64,000 nucleotides of DNA from NCBI RefSeq assembly GCF_003149455.1, contig NZ_QFFK01000008.1, forward strand, positions 248,001 to 312,000, given 5' to 3'. Positions within the stretch are counted from its first letter, which is position 1, and each line of letters begins with the position of its first letter. The position numbers and the translations under genes were made by a program. The notes beneath the pieces were generated by a model. The model was not told the DNA's origin. It did not search any database and saw nothing but the letters and a program-made list of their open reading frames with translations. Origin of the DNA: Chitinophaga deserti. GTDB lineage: Bacteria; Bacteroidota; Bacteroidia; Chitinophagales; Chitinophagaceae. Positions 40,229 to 49,426 of this stretch are shown here, piece after piece.

Positions 40229-40239
40229 CCGGAGCTTTA

Positions 40240-40287
40240 CCGCTGTACCACGGAGTTGCTGTTATCAGCGGCTCCGTGGTTTCTTTT
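40240..40287 (+). terminator. Terminator after the SnoaL-like gene, with overlapping alternative stem
   Basis: ACCACGGAG (40247-40255) pairs with CCTCCGTGGT-type arm (40272-40280) and is followed by TTCTTTT. A second pair, CCGCTG (40240-40245) with CAGCGG (40266-40271), overlaps it so that both together would form a pseudoknot or two exclusive folds. Confidence 0.7.
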
Positions 40288-40341
40288 CAGGCAATGTTGT
40301 AAAATCATGTAATACCGGCTTACCGATTGGGTTAGTATCCG

Positions 40342-40349
40342 TAATTTCG
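40342..40349 (+). promoter_or_regulatory. Possible -7 element (TAATTTCG) for pepE
   Basis: One mismatch to TAnnTTTG, 4 nt before the ATG at 40354. Weak by itself, but in the same position as other abutting elements in this window. Confidence 0.35.
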
Positions 40350-40353
40350 GGAC

Positions 40354-41058
40354 ATGCGAAAGATTGTTTTAGCCAGTACATCAACATTATCCGGAGAGGA
40401 ATACCTTGCTTACCTCGGGCCGGCTATCCGTGAACTTTTTGCCGGTATCCCGGAGATTGTTTTTATCCCGTATGCGCGCCCCGGCGGTATCAGTCATGAT
40501 GAATATACCGCACGTGCAGCGGAAGCATTTGGCGAATGGGGCATAGCCGTAAAGGGCCTGCATACCTTTCCTGATCCGGAAGTAGCCATCCGTCATGCGA
40601 AGGGGTATTTCACCGGCGGCGGTAATACCTTCCTGCTGGTAAAGCAGTTACATAATCTAAAGCTGATGGATTTGCTGGCGGCCGAAGTGGAAGGAGGGAA
40701 GCCCTACCTTGGTACGAGTGCAGGCAGTAATATCGGCGGGGTGAATATGCAGACCACCAACGACATGCCCATTGTTCTCCCGCCCAGTTTCCAGACCATG
40801 AACCTGGTGCCTTTCAATCTCAACCCGCATTACCTCGATCCTATTCCAGGACTAAATCATATGGGAGAAACGCGGGAAACACGCATCCGTGAGTTCCATA
40901 CCCAGCAGAACATACCGGTGGTAGGTTTGCGGGAAGGCAGCTGGATAGCAGTGGAAGGTACGGAAATAGCCCTCCGCGGCCCTCACAGCGCCAGGATCTT
41001 TAAAGCCGGCCATGAGCCTTACGAACTGGCTGCCGGCGGTAATCTTTCCCTGATCTGA
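40354..41058 (+). CDS. pepE: Dipeptidase E-type peptidase (peptidase S51)
   Basis: This 234-residue cytoplasmic peptidase cleaves Asp-X dipeptides in characterised homologues. The nucleophile is in LGTSAGSNIGG (S122), with TGGGNTFLLVKQL (about 87-99) and a histidine in NPHYLDP (about 157) as expected of the S51 family. The length is normal. It stands alone with its own terminator. Confidence 0.92.
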   Translation: MRKIVLASTSTLSGEEYLAYLGPAIRELFAGIPEIVFIPYARPGGISHDEYTARAAEAFGEWGIAVKGLHTFPDPEVAIRHAKGYFTGGGNTFLLVKQLHNLKLMDLLAAEVEGGKPYLGTSAGSNIGGVNMQTTNDMPIVLPPSFQTMNLVPFNLNPHYLDPIPGLNHMGETRETRIREFHTQQNIPVVGLREGSWIAVEGTEIALRGPHSARIFKAGHEPYELAAGGNLSLI

Positions 41059-41084
41059 TCCTGATAATGAAAATCATATGACCA

Positions 41085-41114
41085 CAGGCGGTTAATACCG
41101 CTTGTTGTTTTTTT
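41085..41114 (+). terminator. Terminator of pepE
   Basis: A short GCGGT-TAAT-ACCGC hairpin with extra pairs on each side (41085-41104), followed by TTGTTTTTTT. Confidence 0.75.
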
Positions 41115-41245
41115 ATGCCGTTCTATCTGCTGAATTGATTATTTCTTCCAGAATTTTCACCGTTAGTGGAGGAAATCAGAAAAAAGTGGAAATGTTTATT
41201 AATTTAACCGGCTCTTTATTGTCAATAAAGCTCAACCAATTCATT

Positions 41246-42709
41246 ATGAGTTCAAATCGGAGAAATTTCCTTCGCCACCTGGCGATCGGCTCTGGCGCCC
41301 TTGTTGCAGGCATCCCTTCTTTTGCATCCCCGGCGGCTACGCCAACTGATGCGGAACTGAAACATGCTCTCGATCAGTCTAAAAAAGCACAACGCTTTAA
41401 CATGAGCGGTTATGCTGCTCCCAAAATCGATAAAGTCCGTATCGGCTTTATTGGTCAGGGGATGCGTGGTCCCGGTGCGGTTCAGCGTATGTCGTATATC
41501 GACGGCGTTGAGATCGTTGCCATCTGCGACCTGATGCCTGAGCGTGCCACCAAATCCAATGGCATTGTTACCAAAGCCGGCCGCCCTGCCGCAAAAGAGT
41601 ATTCCGGCGAAAATGGCTGGAAGGAAATGATCGATAAGGAGAAGCTGGACCTGGTATACATTACCACTCCTTGGCATCTCCACACCCCCATGTGCCTTTA
41701 CGCCATGGAACACGGCAGCCACGCAGCTTCCGAAGTGCCCATCGCACTCACACTGGAAGATTGCTGGAAACTGGTGGAAACATCAGAGCGTACCAAAAAG
41801 CATTGTATGATGCTGGAAAACTGCTGCTACGACTTCTTCGAACTGCTTACCCTCAACATGGCGCGCCAGGGCCTCCTCGGCGAAATCGTACATGCAGAGG
41901 GCGCTTATATCCACGATCTGCGCGACCTTAACTTCTCCAAGAAAGGTTACCAGAACATGTGGCGCCTCCGCGAGAACATCGCGCACAACGGCAGCCTTTA
42001 CCCTACACACGGTCTTGGCCCCATCGCCCAGTGCATGAACATCAACCGCGGCGATAAAATGGATTACCTCGTTTCCATGTCGTCTAACGATTTCATGATG
42101 GCAGATATGGCGAAAGCCAAAGCTGCTGAAGATCCGTTCTTCAATGAGTTCGTAGGCGTTAAATACCGTGGTAACATGAATACCACTACCATCAAAACAG
42201 CCAAAGGCAAAACCATGATGGTGCAGCACGACGTTACCACGCCGCGCCCTTATTCCCGCATCCACCTTGTGAGCGGCACCAAAGGTGTTGCCAGCAAATG
42301 GCCCGATCCTGAGCGTATCGCTTTCGGTCACGGTTGGATCAAGGAAGATGAACTGAAGAAACTGTACACCCAGTACACCCCCGAAATCGTTCAGAAGATC
42401 GGTGAAATGGCTAAGCAGATCGGCGGCCACGGTGGTATGGACTTCATGATGGACTGGCGCCTGATTGACTGTCTCCGCAACGGTCTTCCCCTGGATCAGG
42501 ACGTATACGATGGTGTTTCCTGGAGCAGCATCTTCCCGCTCAGCGGAAAGTCTATTGCCAAACGCTCTTCCAGCGTGGATATTCCTGACTTTACCCGTGG
42601 CGCCTGGAAAACCAACGCTCCTGTTGAACTGACGCTGAAAGGCGGCGGCACTACCGGTGTTATCGGCGTAGGAAAGAAAGGTGAGTCCAAGCAACTGAAC
42701 GTGCACTAA
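41246..42709 (+). CDS. Exported Gfo/Idh/MocA oxidoreductase, GH109-like
   Basis: Starting at the ATG at 41246 gives a 487-residue protein with a twin-arginine signal (SSNRRNFLRHLAIGSGALVAG). KVRIGFIGQGMRG (about 54-66) is the NAD-binding Rossmann motif. VYITTPWHLHTPMCLYAMEHG, MLENCCYD and HNGSLYPTHGLGPIAQ match the glycoside hydrolase family 109 group, which cleaves alpha-N-acetylgalactosamine by an NAD-dependent mechanism. Non-GH109 relatives acting on other sugars look similar, so activity is inferred. An upstream start at 41102 would place junk before the Tat signal and is rejected. Confidence 0.85.
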   Translation: MSSNRRNFLRHLAIGSGALVAGIPSFASPAATPTDAELKHALDQSKKAQRFNMSGYAAPKIDKVRIGFIGQGMRGPGAVQRMSYIDGVEIVAICDLMPERATKSNGIVTKAGRPAAKEYSGENGWKEMIDKEKLDLVYITTPWHLHTPMCLYAMEHGSHAASEVPIALTLEDCWKLVETSERTKKHCMMLENCCYDFFELLTLNMARQGLLGEIVHAEGAYIHDLRDLNFSKKGYQNMWRLRENIAHNGSLYPTHGLGPIAQCMNINRGDKMDYLVSMSSNDFMMADMAKAKAAEDPFFNEFVGVKYRGNMNTTTIKTAKGKTMMVQHDVTTPRPYSRIHLVSGTKGVASKWPDPERIAFGHGWIKEDELKKLYTQYTPEIVQKIGEMAKQIGGHGGMDFMMDWRLIDCLRNGLPLDQDVYDGVSWSSIFPLSGKSIAKRSSSVDIPDFTRGAWKTNAPVELTLKGGGTTGVIGVGKKGESKQLNVH

Positions 42710-42730
42710 TCACGCATGTATCTTATATTT

Positions 42731-42764
42731 GGCGCTCTCCACACCAGGAGAGCGCCTTTTTTTT
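42731..42764 (+). terminator. Terminator of the GH109-like gene
   Basis: A perfect 10-bp stem (42731-42740 with 42747-42756) followed by eight T residues. Confidence 0.93.
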
Positions 42765-42785
42765 ATTCCAATCCTGCTACCCTTT

Positions 42786-44501
42786 ATGAAACAATTCTTT
42801 ACCTGCTGCCTCTTGTTCGTTGCCGCTTCCGCCACGGCACAGCAATCCGATACCGACCTCTATGCCCAATCGAGCGAAGTCAACAACATCATGGTGCAAT
42901 ACGAGGCCGACCGGGGTATCCTCCAGCGGTTTTATGCTATCCGTAACGCTCCCGAAAGGCGCCAGCGGCTCGAAAAGCTGCAGGCGGATTATATGCAAAG
43001 GCTCAGTGCGCTGAACTGGGACAAGCTGCCCACCGGCTCCCGCGCGGATTATATTCTCTTCCGCCGCAACCTGCAGCAGGAGCGGAATGCATTGACTAGT
43101 GAGAAGGTAGAATCTGAAGCAGTAAAGCAATACTTTCCTTTTGCAGATTCCTTATATGCCGCAGAAGCCCGCAGGCGCAGAGGGCTTACCCCGGATGCAC
43201 GTGCGCTCGCCGCAGCATGGAACGCTGCGGGGAAAGAAGTCATAAAGCAGAAAGCCCTGCTGGGGAAAGACAGTACACTGGCGCCGGCCTTTGCCCAAAG
43301 GGGGCTTGGTATCACCCGGGGATTACAACAGGCTATTAAAAGCACCTATGATTTCTATTCCGGCTTCGACCCTCAATTCTCCTGGTGGATGCCTGCACCA
43401 TACCGGCGCCTCGACAGCCTGCTGAACGATTACGCAAATACCTTCCAGCAAATTGCACGGAAAGCACCCTCTCAGAAAGACGATGGCTCCGGCATCATCG
43501 GCCAGCCCATTGGCCGTGTAGCCATACAGGTATTGCTGCAGCATGAAATGATCCCCTACACCCCCGAAGAGCTGATCGATATCGCGAATAAAGAATTTGC
43601 CTGGTGCGAACAGGAGATGCTGAAAGCCACAAAGGAAATGGGCTTCGGTACCGACTGGAAAGCTGCCATGGAGAAAGTGAAAGGTACCTCCGTGGAGCCG
43701 GGTAACCAGCCGGAGGCTATGCTGGGATTATACAATGAATCCGTTGCGTTCCTGAAAAAGCACAACCTGATATCGTTGCCTCCGCTGGCAGCAGAAACCT
43801 GGCGAATGAATATGCTGTCGCCCGAAAGACAATTGATAGCCCCGTTCTTCCTCGGTGGGGAAGAGCTGCTGATTGCATTCCCGACCAATACTATGCAGCA
43901 CGATGATAAAATGATGTCTATCCGCGGAAATAACCCCCATTATTCCCGTGCTGTGGTGCACCACGAGCTGTTGGCGGGCCATGGCCTGCAGCAGTTTATG
44001 AACGACCGCTACAAATCTTACCGCCGCTTTGATACCCCTTTCTGGACAGAAGGCTGGGCATTGTACTGGGAGCGCCTCCTCTGGGATAAGGGCTTCCCCC
44101 GCGGGCCGGAAGATAAAGTGGGCATGCTCTTCTGGCGCATGCACCGCTGCGCACGCATCATCTTCTCACTCAGTTACCATACCCACAAATGGACGCCGCA
44201 GCAGTGTATCGACTTCCTCGTAGACCGTGTGAATCATGAACGTGCCAATGCGGAAGGAGAAGTGCGCCGCTCATTTACCGGTGGCTACGGCCCCCTTTAC
44301 CAGATCGCTTACATGATCGGCGGGTTACAGTTCGAAGCGCTGAAGAAGGAGTTGGTAGACAGCGGAAAGATGGATATCCGCGCTTTCCACGATGCTATCA
44401 TTCGTGAAAACGCCATGCCGGTAGAAATGGTGAGAGCCATACTACTGAACAAATTACCGTCGAAGGACTTTAAAACTTCCTGGCGGTTTTATCCGCTCTA
44501 A
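42786..44501 (+). CDS. DUF885 family exported protein (putative metallopeptidase)
   Basis: The ATG at 42786 gives a 571-residue protein with signal peptide (MKQFFTCCLLFVAASATAQ). The fold is the helical DUF885 family, relatives of M2/M3-like zinc peptidases. The active-site motif, usually HEAYPGHH, reads HHELLAGHGLQ here (about 392-402), keeping HE and the later H but losing the proline and the last His. A peptidase role is inferred. Its stop overlaps by 4 nt the end of the convergent NUDIX regulator gene. Confidence 0.82.
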   Translation: MKQFFTCCLLFVAASATAQQSDTDLYAQSSEVNNIMVQYEADRGILQRFYAIRNAPERRQRLEKLQADYMQRLSALNWDKLPTGSRADYILFRRNLQQERNALTSEKVESEAVKQYFPFADSLYAAEARRRRGLTPDARALAAAWNAAGKEVIKQKALLGKDSTLAPAFAQRGLGITRGLQQAIKSTYDFYSGFDPQFSWWMPAPYRRLDSLLNDYANTFQQIARKAPSQKDDGSGIIGQPIGRVAIQVLLQHEMIPYTPEELIDIANKEFAWCEQEMLKATKEMGFGTDWKAAMEKVKGTSVEPGNQPEAMLGLYNESVAFLKKHNLISLPPLAAETWRMNMLSPERQLIAPFFLGGEELLIAFPTNTMQHDDKMMSIRGNNPHYSRAVVHHELLAGHGLQQFMNDRYKSYRRFDTPFWTEGWALYWERLLWDKGFPRGPEDKVGMLFWRMHRCARIIFSLSYHTHKWTPQQCIDFLVDRVNHERANAEGEVRRSFTGGYGPLYQIAYMIGGLQFEALKKELVDSGKMDIRAFHDAIIRENAMPVEMVRAILLNKLPSKDFKTSWRFYPL

Positions 44502-45208
44502 CGGAGGGAGTCCGGATTGGGAATGAAATTGAGGAAAGCGTTGAACTTCGTCTGATACTTCCTTTTATCAAGTTTGTAATAGAAAGCGCCTCTTTTCGAA
44601 GAGGTTCTTTCTTTGTCTTTCTGCTTTACCAGCAGGCCGGTTGAGAGTACCTTCCGGGAGAAGTTACGTTTGTCCATCAGCGTATCGAAAATGCCTTCGT
44701 AAAGGTGCTGCAACTGGGGCAGTGTGAACTTCTCCGGGAGCAATTCGAATACGATGGGATGGAAGGCGGCTTTGTAACGCAGCTTCTGCTGGGCTAAAGT
44801 CACCATATCGCGATGGTCGAAGATGAGGGAAGGGAGTTTTTTAAGGGGGAACCATTCGGCATGGTAATCCTGGTTGATCTGCTGCGTGTAACGGTTAATA
44901 TCGATCAGGCTGCTGTATAATACCGACAGGGTACGGTCTACCGGATCGCGCTCTACTTCCCCGAAGGTGCACAATTGTTCCATATACACATTTTCAAGGC
45001 CTGTGAGTTCCTTAAGTACTCGGGAGGCGGCGTGGTCGATGGTTTCGTCGCGCTTCATGAGTCCGCCCATTAGGCTCCATCGGCCCTTCTCGGGCTCAAA
45101 GCCCCTTTTGATGAGCAGCAGCTTAAGCTCTGTTCCGTCAAATCCAAAAATAATGCAGTCTACTGCCACCAGCATCCTGTTTTTGCTGGCATATTGGGCG
45201 ATTTTCAA
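44498..45208 (-). CDS. NUDIX-type transcriptional regulator (NrtR/AraR-like)
   Basis: The 236-residue protein has an N-terminal Nudix fold (about 12-150) and a C-terminal winged helix (about 155-236) with TSSKRGAFYYKLDKRKYQ. The Nudix box (49-71) keeps Gly and Arg but replaces key Glu residues (RVLKELTG in place of REUxEExG), so it probably binds a ligand rather than hydrolysing it. This is the design of NrtR and the Bacteroidota AraR-type sugar regulators. It is divergent from the aldose 1-epimerase gene, a likely target. The start codon is probably TTG at 45208, with ATG at 45175 as the alternative. Confidence 0.85.
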   Translation of the reverse strand: MKIAQYASKNRMLVAVDCIIFGFDGTELKLLLIKRGFEPEKGRWSLMGGLMKRDETIDHAASRVLKELTGLENVYMEQLCTFGEVERDPVDRTLSVLYSSLIDINRYTQQINQDYHAEWFPLKKLPSLIFDHRDMVTLAQQKLRYKAAFHPIVFELLPEKFTLPQLQHLYEGIFDTLMDKRNFSRKVLSTGLLVKQKDKERTSSKRGAFYYKLDKRKYQTKFNAFLNFIPNPDSLR

Positions 45209-45236
45209 AGCGGATCAGTTTTTTCGTGGTAACGAT

Positions 45237-45259
45237 TTAAATGTCGTGCAGACAATTTA
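45237..45259. promoter_or_regulatory. Imperfect palindrome between the NUDIX regulator and galM-like genes
   Basis: AAATGTC-GTGCA-GACAATTT is a near-symmetric sequence in the 147-nt divergent spacer. It is a candidate operator for the regulator; the evidence is position and partial symmetry only. Confidence 0.35.
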
Positions 45260-45355
45260 TCAAACATTCCTGAAAGTTTGCCTGAAATTTTCGGGATTTA
45301 ATCCTGATATTTAAAGGATCAAACCATGTTACAATTTTAAAATTTCACGTTCTGC

Positions 45356-46483
45356 ATGAAAAAGCTATCCACCCTCATGGCGTTGTCTACCGGCGGCATC
45401 ATGGCTTTTACCGCCTGTGGCGAAGGCGGCGGCAAGGCTCCGGCCGTATCACTCACCAGTGCTAAGTACGGGGAAACCGGCGGCGCTGAGGTGACCCAGT
45501 ACACCCTGACCAATGCCAACGGCATGATCGTCAAAGTCCTGAACTACGGTGGTGTGATCACCGACATTATTACGCCCGACAAGAGCGGCGCTCCCGGAAA
45601 CGTGGTGCTGTCGTTCGACAGTCTGAGCGGTTACCTGCAGGGCGGCAACCCCTATTTCGGGACGCTCGTGGGCCGTTATGCCAACCGCATTGCCAAAGCT
45701 CAGTTTACGCTGGACAGTGTTACCTACAAGCTGGCACCCAATAACAATGGCAATACTCTCCACGGCGGTATCAAAGGATTCGATAAGGTTATCTGGAAAG
45801 CCACCCCGCAGGCGGGCGACAGCAGCCTGGTGCTCGAATACCGCAGTGCCGACGGTGAAGAAGGCTACCCCGGTAACCTCGATGTGAAAGTGGTGTATAC
45901 CCTCACGGCAGATAATGCCCTTCAGATCGATTATACAGCTACCACAGACAAGGCTACCCATGTAAACCTGACGAATCACAGTTACTTTAACCTTTCTGCC
46001 GGCGGGGCGCCTGATATCCTGGGGCATGAGCTGCAGCTGCGCGCGCCGCAGTATACACCGGTGGATGATAAGCTCATCCCGGTGGGGCGTCATGATTCAG
46101 TGAGCGGTACGCCCATGGATTTCACCACGCCCCATAAGATCGGGGAGCGCATCAGCCAGGTACAGGGTGGTTACGACCATAACTGGGTGATCGAAGCAGG
46201 TGAGGGGCTGCAGGAGTTTGGTATGCTGTACGATTCTGTTTCAGGCCGTGTTATGACCGTGGCTACTACCGAGCCGGGCGTTCAGTTCTACAGCGGCAAC
46301 TTCCTCGATGGTTCATTGAAGAATACACGTAATAACGCTGTATACGGCAAGCATGCCGGTATGTGCCTGGAAACACAGCACTTCCCGGATTCTCCCAATC
46401 AGCCATCGTTCCCGAGCACTATTCTGCGCCCGGGCGAAACATATAAGCAAACCACGGTTTACCGCTTTGGCGTGCGTAAATAA
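45356..46483 (+). CDS. galM: Aldose 1-epimerase (mutarotase), lipoprotein form
   Basis: This 375-residue mutarotase interconverts alpha and beta sugars. It carries a lipoprotein signal ([21 protein letters not shown]), so it probably acts in the periplasm or at the cell surface. [17 protein letters not shown] (about 138-154) and [11 protein letters not shown] (about 205-215) supply the conserved histidines, and [15 protein letters not shown] (about 305-319) the catalytic glutamate. Lipid-anchored GalM fits the handling of imported sugars in Bacteroidota. It is divergent from the NUDIX regulator. Confidence 0.93.
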   Translation: MKKLSTLMALSTGGIMAFTACGEGGGKAPAVSLTSAKYGETGGAEVTQYTLTNANGMIVKVLNYGGVITDIITPDKSGAPGNVVLSFDSLSGYLQGGNPYFGTLVGRYANRIAKAQFTLDSVTYKLAPNNNGNTLHGGIKGFDKVIWKATPQAGDSSLVLEYRSADGEEGYPGNLDVKVVYTLTADNALQIDYTATTDKATHVNLTNHSYFNLSAGGAPDILGHELQLRAPQYTPVDDKLIPVGRHDSVSGTPMDFTTPHKIGERISQVQGGYDHNWVIEAGEGLQEFGMLYDSVSGRVMTVATTEPGVQFYSGNFLDGSLKNTRNNAVYGKHAGMCLETQHFPDSPNQPSFPSTILRPGETYKQTTVYRFGVRK

Positions 46484-46500
46484 CGGAATTGCATACAACA

Positions 46501-46538
46501 ACAAAGCCGTCTGTACCAGTTACAGACGGCTTTGTTGT
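46501..46538. terminator. Bidirectional terminator between galM and the reductase gene
   Basis: A perfect 15-bp stem (46501-46515 with 46521-46535), CCAGT loop and T-rich tail. It sits between the convergent stops at 46483 and 46555. Confidence 0.9.
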
Positions 46539-46554
46539 TTATAGCTTACCAGGC

Positions 46555-47556
46555 TCAGGCCTTTACGATCATTTTCCCTTTGTTTTTGCCGGAGAAGAGG
46601 CCGAGCAGGGCTTCGGGTAGTTTCTCGAATCCTTCTGCGATGGTTTCTTCCGACTTTATTTTACCGGCTTTCACGAGCGGGGCGAGGAACTCAATGCCTT
46701 CACGGAAGCGGGAAGCGTAGTTGCGGATGATGAAGCCCTGCATGAGGATGCTGCGCGTCACCATCAATCCCTGCCAGCGGGGGCCGGTGGGTACTTCGGT
46801 AGCGTTGTAGTAGGATATTTGTCCGCATAAGGGCACGCGGGCGAAGAAATTGAGTTGTTTCATCACTGCATCTGACACGGTGCCGCCTACGTTGTCGAAA
46901 TAGATATCCACGCCATCGGGGCATGCGGTGGAAAGGCGGTCGTCGAGGCCGGGTTCGTTATAATTTATGGCGGCATCGAAGCCGAATTCTTCTGTGAGCA
47001 GTTTCACTTTATCGGCTGATCCTGCAATACCTACAGCGCGGCAGCCGAGGTGTCTGGCGATTTGTCCCACCACGGAGCCTACGGCACCAGCGGCGCCGGA
47101 AACTACTACCGTTTCACCGGCTTTAGGTTTCCCTATGTCCATGAGGCCGATGTAGGCGGTAAGGCCCGTCATGCCCAGTACGCCAAGGTAATAGCTGGGC
47201 GGTGCAATGGAGGCGTCTATCTTCTTGACAGTACCTGCTGGTACGGTCATTTCAGTGCGCCAGGGTAAGTAAGGGCCGATGACTATATCACCCGGGGAGA
47301 AATCGGCTGCCCGGGAGGTGGTTACTTCCGCTACTACACCTCCTTCAAGTGCCTGATCGATCTGGAATGGCGGTACATACGATTTGGCATCGTTCATACG
47401 GCCGCGCATATAAGGGTCTACTGAATAGTACAAGCCTTTCAGCTGTAGTTCTCCTTCTTTCGCATCGGGCAGCACAACAGTGTCTATCCTGAAAATGGAA
47501 GCATCCGGGAGGCCGGAAGGGCGTGCTGCCAGCGTTATCTGTTTTACCTGTTTCAT
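46555..47556 (-). CDS. NADP-dependent oxidoreductase of the MDR superfamily (CurA/YncB-like)
   Basis: Starting at the ATG at 47556 gives 333 residues, the usual length. A GroES-like N-terminal domain with KGLYYSVDPYMRGRM (about 37-51) and a Rossmann domain with VSGAAGAVGSVVGQIARHLG (about 146-165) match the zinc-free medium-chain reductases such as YncB and curcumin reductase CurA, which reduce alkenals with NADPH. The substrate is unknown. An in-frame extension to 47670 lacks family support and would overlap the divergent sigma-factor gene, so it is not used. Confidence 0.88.
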   Translation of the reverse strand: MKQVKQITLAARPSGLPDASIFRIDTVVLPDAKEGELQLKGLYYSVDPYMRGRMNDAKSYVPPFQIDQALEGGVVAEVTTSRAADFSPGDIVIGPYLPWRTEMTVPAGTVKKIDASIAPPSYYLGVLGMTGLTAYIGLMDIGKPKAGETVVVSGAAGAVGSVVGQIARHLGCRAVGIAGSADKVKLLTEEFGFDAAINYNEPGLDDRLSTACPDGVDIYFDNVGGTVSDAVMKQLNFFARVPLCGQISYYNATEVPTGPRWQGLMVTRSILMQGFIIRNYASRFREGIEFLAPLVKAGKIKSEETIAEGFEKLPEALLGLFSGKNKGKMIVKA

Positions 47557-47661
47557 GATGAAATAACCAACTGGTATGCGGTTTGGTTGAAGGGCTTTCA
47601 CGGAAAGTGAATTTTTTACGAATAATGCATACCTTACCTGCACGAAAGCAGCCAAAACAGC

Positions 47662-48246
47662 ATGTCTCAAGACAATTTACCTCCAGCCACAGATCCGGGC
47701 TGGGAGGATTTTAAAAAGGGCGACCGGGATGCATTTGCGAAATTGTATGATGAACACGCTCCGCCGCTGATTGTTTACGGCATGCGGGTAAGTGGAGAAG
47801 AAGCAGTGGTGAAAGATGTGGTCCAGGATCTTTTCGTAGAGCTATGGCGCTCCCGCGCGCAATTACAGTCTGTCCGCTCCGTAAGGGGTTATTTACTGAA
47901 AGCCCTCCGCTATAAACTCATGCGGAAGGCTGCCGTACGCCTGTTATACAAAGAAGAATTACCCGAACAGGCAGACCCCGTTAACCCCGAAGCCATCATC
48001 CTCGAACATGAAGACGAAATTATCCGCCGACAGCTCATCCGCCGTGCGGTAGACCGTTTACCCCGCCGCCAGCAGGAAGTGGTCAATCTGCGCTTCTACC
48101 AGGGCCTGTCCACCGAAGAAGCCGCTGAAATCATGGCGGTGAATTACCAGTCGGCCGCCAATCTCCTCCACAGGGCGGTAGACCAGCTCCGTAAAATACT
48201 GGGTCCCGGTGCCCTCACGCTCCTCATTTTATACCGGGAAGGATAA
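47662..48246 (+). CDS. ECF-type RNA polymerase sigma factor
   Basis: The 194-residue sigma factor has region 2 (about 25-95, with DEHAPPLIVYGMRV...VVQDLFVELWRSR) and region 4 (about 128-185, with RLPRRQQEVVNLRFYQGLSTEEAAEIM). This is the ECF type dedicated to SusC/SusD loci in Bacteroidota. FecR follows 78 nt downstream and SusC beyond it. In the known pathway, SusC-type receptor signalling through FecR frees the sigma factor to transcribe the locus. Confidence 0.93.
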   Translation: MSQDNLPPATDPGWEDFKKGDRDAFAKLYDEHAPPLIVYGMRVSGEEAVVKDVVQDLFVELWRSRAQLQSVRSVRGYLLKALRYKLMRKAAVRLLYKEELPEQADPVNPEAIILEHEDEIIRRQLIRRAVDRLPRRQQEVVNLRFYQGLSTEEAAEIMAVNYQSAANLLHRAVDQLRKILGPGALTLLILYREG

Positions 48247-48324
48247 TTTTTTAAAGAAAGTTTGTTTTTACTGAGTATTGGGCGGCATTTTTTGTCACCT
48301 ATACTGGAAAGACCATCGTAGCGT

Positions 48325-49362
48325 ATGTCATACACCCAAGCGGAACTGGAAGCATTATTGCAGAACGACGAATTTGTACAGTGGGTACTTCGGCCGGATG
48401 CGGCTGGCAACAGCCGCTGGGAAGCCTGGATGCACGAGCATGCCGACAGGCCGGCACTGATTGCCCGTTGCAAACGCATTGTGCTGGATTTACAGGCGGC
48501 GGAAGGCGCCGTTCCTGCAGAAATGCTGGCTGGGGAGATATGGGAGGAGATGCAGGCTGAATTGCGCCCTAAAATGCATTTTATGCGCTATGTGGCTGCC
48601 GCTACCATACTACTGCTGTTGGCCGGGGCCGGATGGTGGTGGATAAAAGGGGCAGGGCAGCAGGAAACCCCTGTGGCAGCCATGCCTGCCATTATGCGGG
48701 AAGGAAATGGTGAAATACTGGCCGTAAACAACGGAAAAGGGCTGCAGACCGTATTAATGGTAGACGGATCGCGGATCACGCTCAGTCCGGGTGCTAAAGT
48801 ACACTACAAAAGCCTCCCCGGGCCGGATGCCCGAAATGTACGGCTTGAAGGGTCTGCCTTCTTCGAAGTAGCGCCAGATGCGCAGCGGCCATTCACGGTA
48901 TTTGCCGGTAAACTGGTAACGCGTGTGCTGGGAACCAGTTTCCGTATCAGCGGGGAGGGTACCATTACGGTAGCGGTACGCACGGGGAAAGTGTCTGTTT
49001 CACACGATGGGGAACGCAGGTCATGGATACTTTTGCCCAATGAACAGGCAGTATTTGATGCCGGACGCAACACGATCGACAAGTCGGTTGTTATACATAA
49101 AGCGATCCTTGAGAACCCCAATCTGCCCGCTCCCCGGTTTAGCTTCGACGAAACGCCCGCTCCCGCCATTGTGGATGCGCTGGCTGCCACGTATGGTGTG
49201 GATTTCCGGTACGACAGGCGGCTGTTCGAGAAATGTAAAATCACCGTGTCTTTAGAAGAAGGCACTTTCTACGATAAACTGGATGTGCTCTGTAAAGTAC
49301 TGGGCGCAACATATGAAATAGTGAACTATGAAGTGCGGATCGCCGGTCCTGGCTGCCAATAG
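48325..49362 (+). CDS. FecR-type anti-sigma factor
   Basis: The 345-residue protein has an N-terminal cytoplasmic domain, one transmembrane helix (about 90-107), a FecR domain (about 135-230, with NGKGLQTVLMVDGSRITLSPGAKV) and a C-terminal DUF4974 domain (about 270-345). This is the normal layout for a partner of an ECF sigma factor and a SusC receptor. It lies between the two, matching the standard order. Confidence 0.93.
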   Translation: MSYTQAELEALLQNDEFVQWVLRPDAAGNSRWEAWMHEHADRPALIARCKRIVLDLQAAEGAVPAEMLAGEIWEEMQAELRPKMHFMRYVAAATILLLLAGAGWWWIKGAGQQETPVAAMPAIMREGNGEILAVNNGKGLQTVLMVDGSRITLSPGAKVHYKSLPGPDARNVRLEGSAFFEVAPDAQRPFTVFAGKLVTRVLGTSFRISGEGTITVAVRTGKVSVSHDGERRSWILLPNEQAVFDAGRNTIDKSVVIHKAILENPNLPAPRFSFDETPAPAIVDALAATYGVDFRYDRRLFEKCKITVSLEEGTFYDKLDVLCKVLGATYEIVNYEVRIAGPGCQ

Positions 49363-49426
49363 CCTCCCCCTCCGTAACTGAAAGACAGAGAGCAATAGCA
49401 TTTAATATCAACCAAATAACAAGCGT

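Noticed and set aside
45356-46483. Assigning galM and the PL6 or GH109 genes to one alginate or galactose pathway
   Set aside because: They are in separate transcription units with different control signals. Shared substrate cannot be shown from the sequence.
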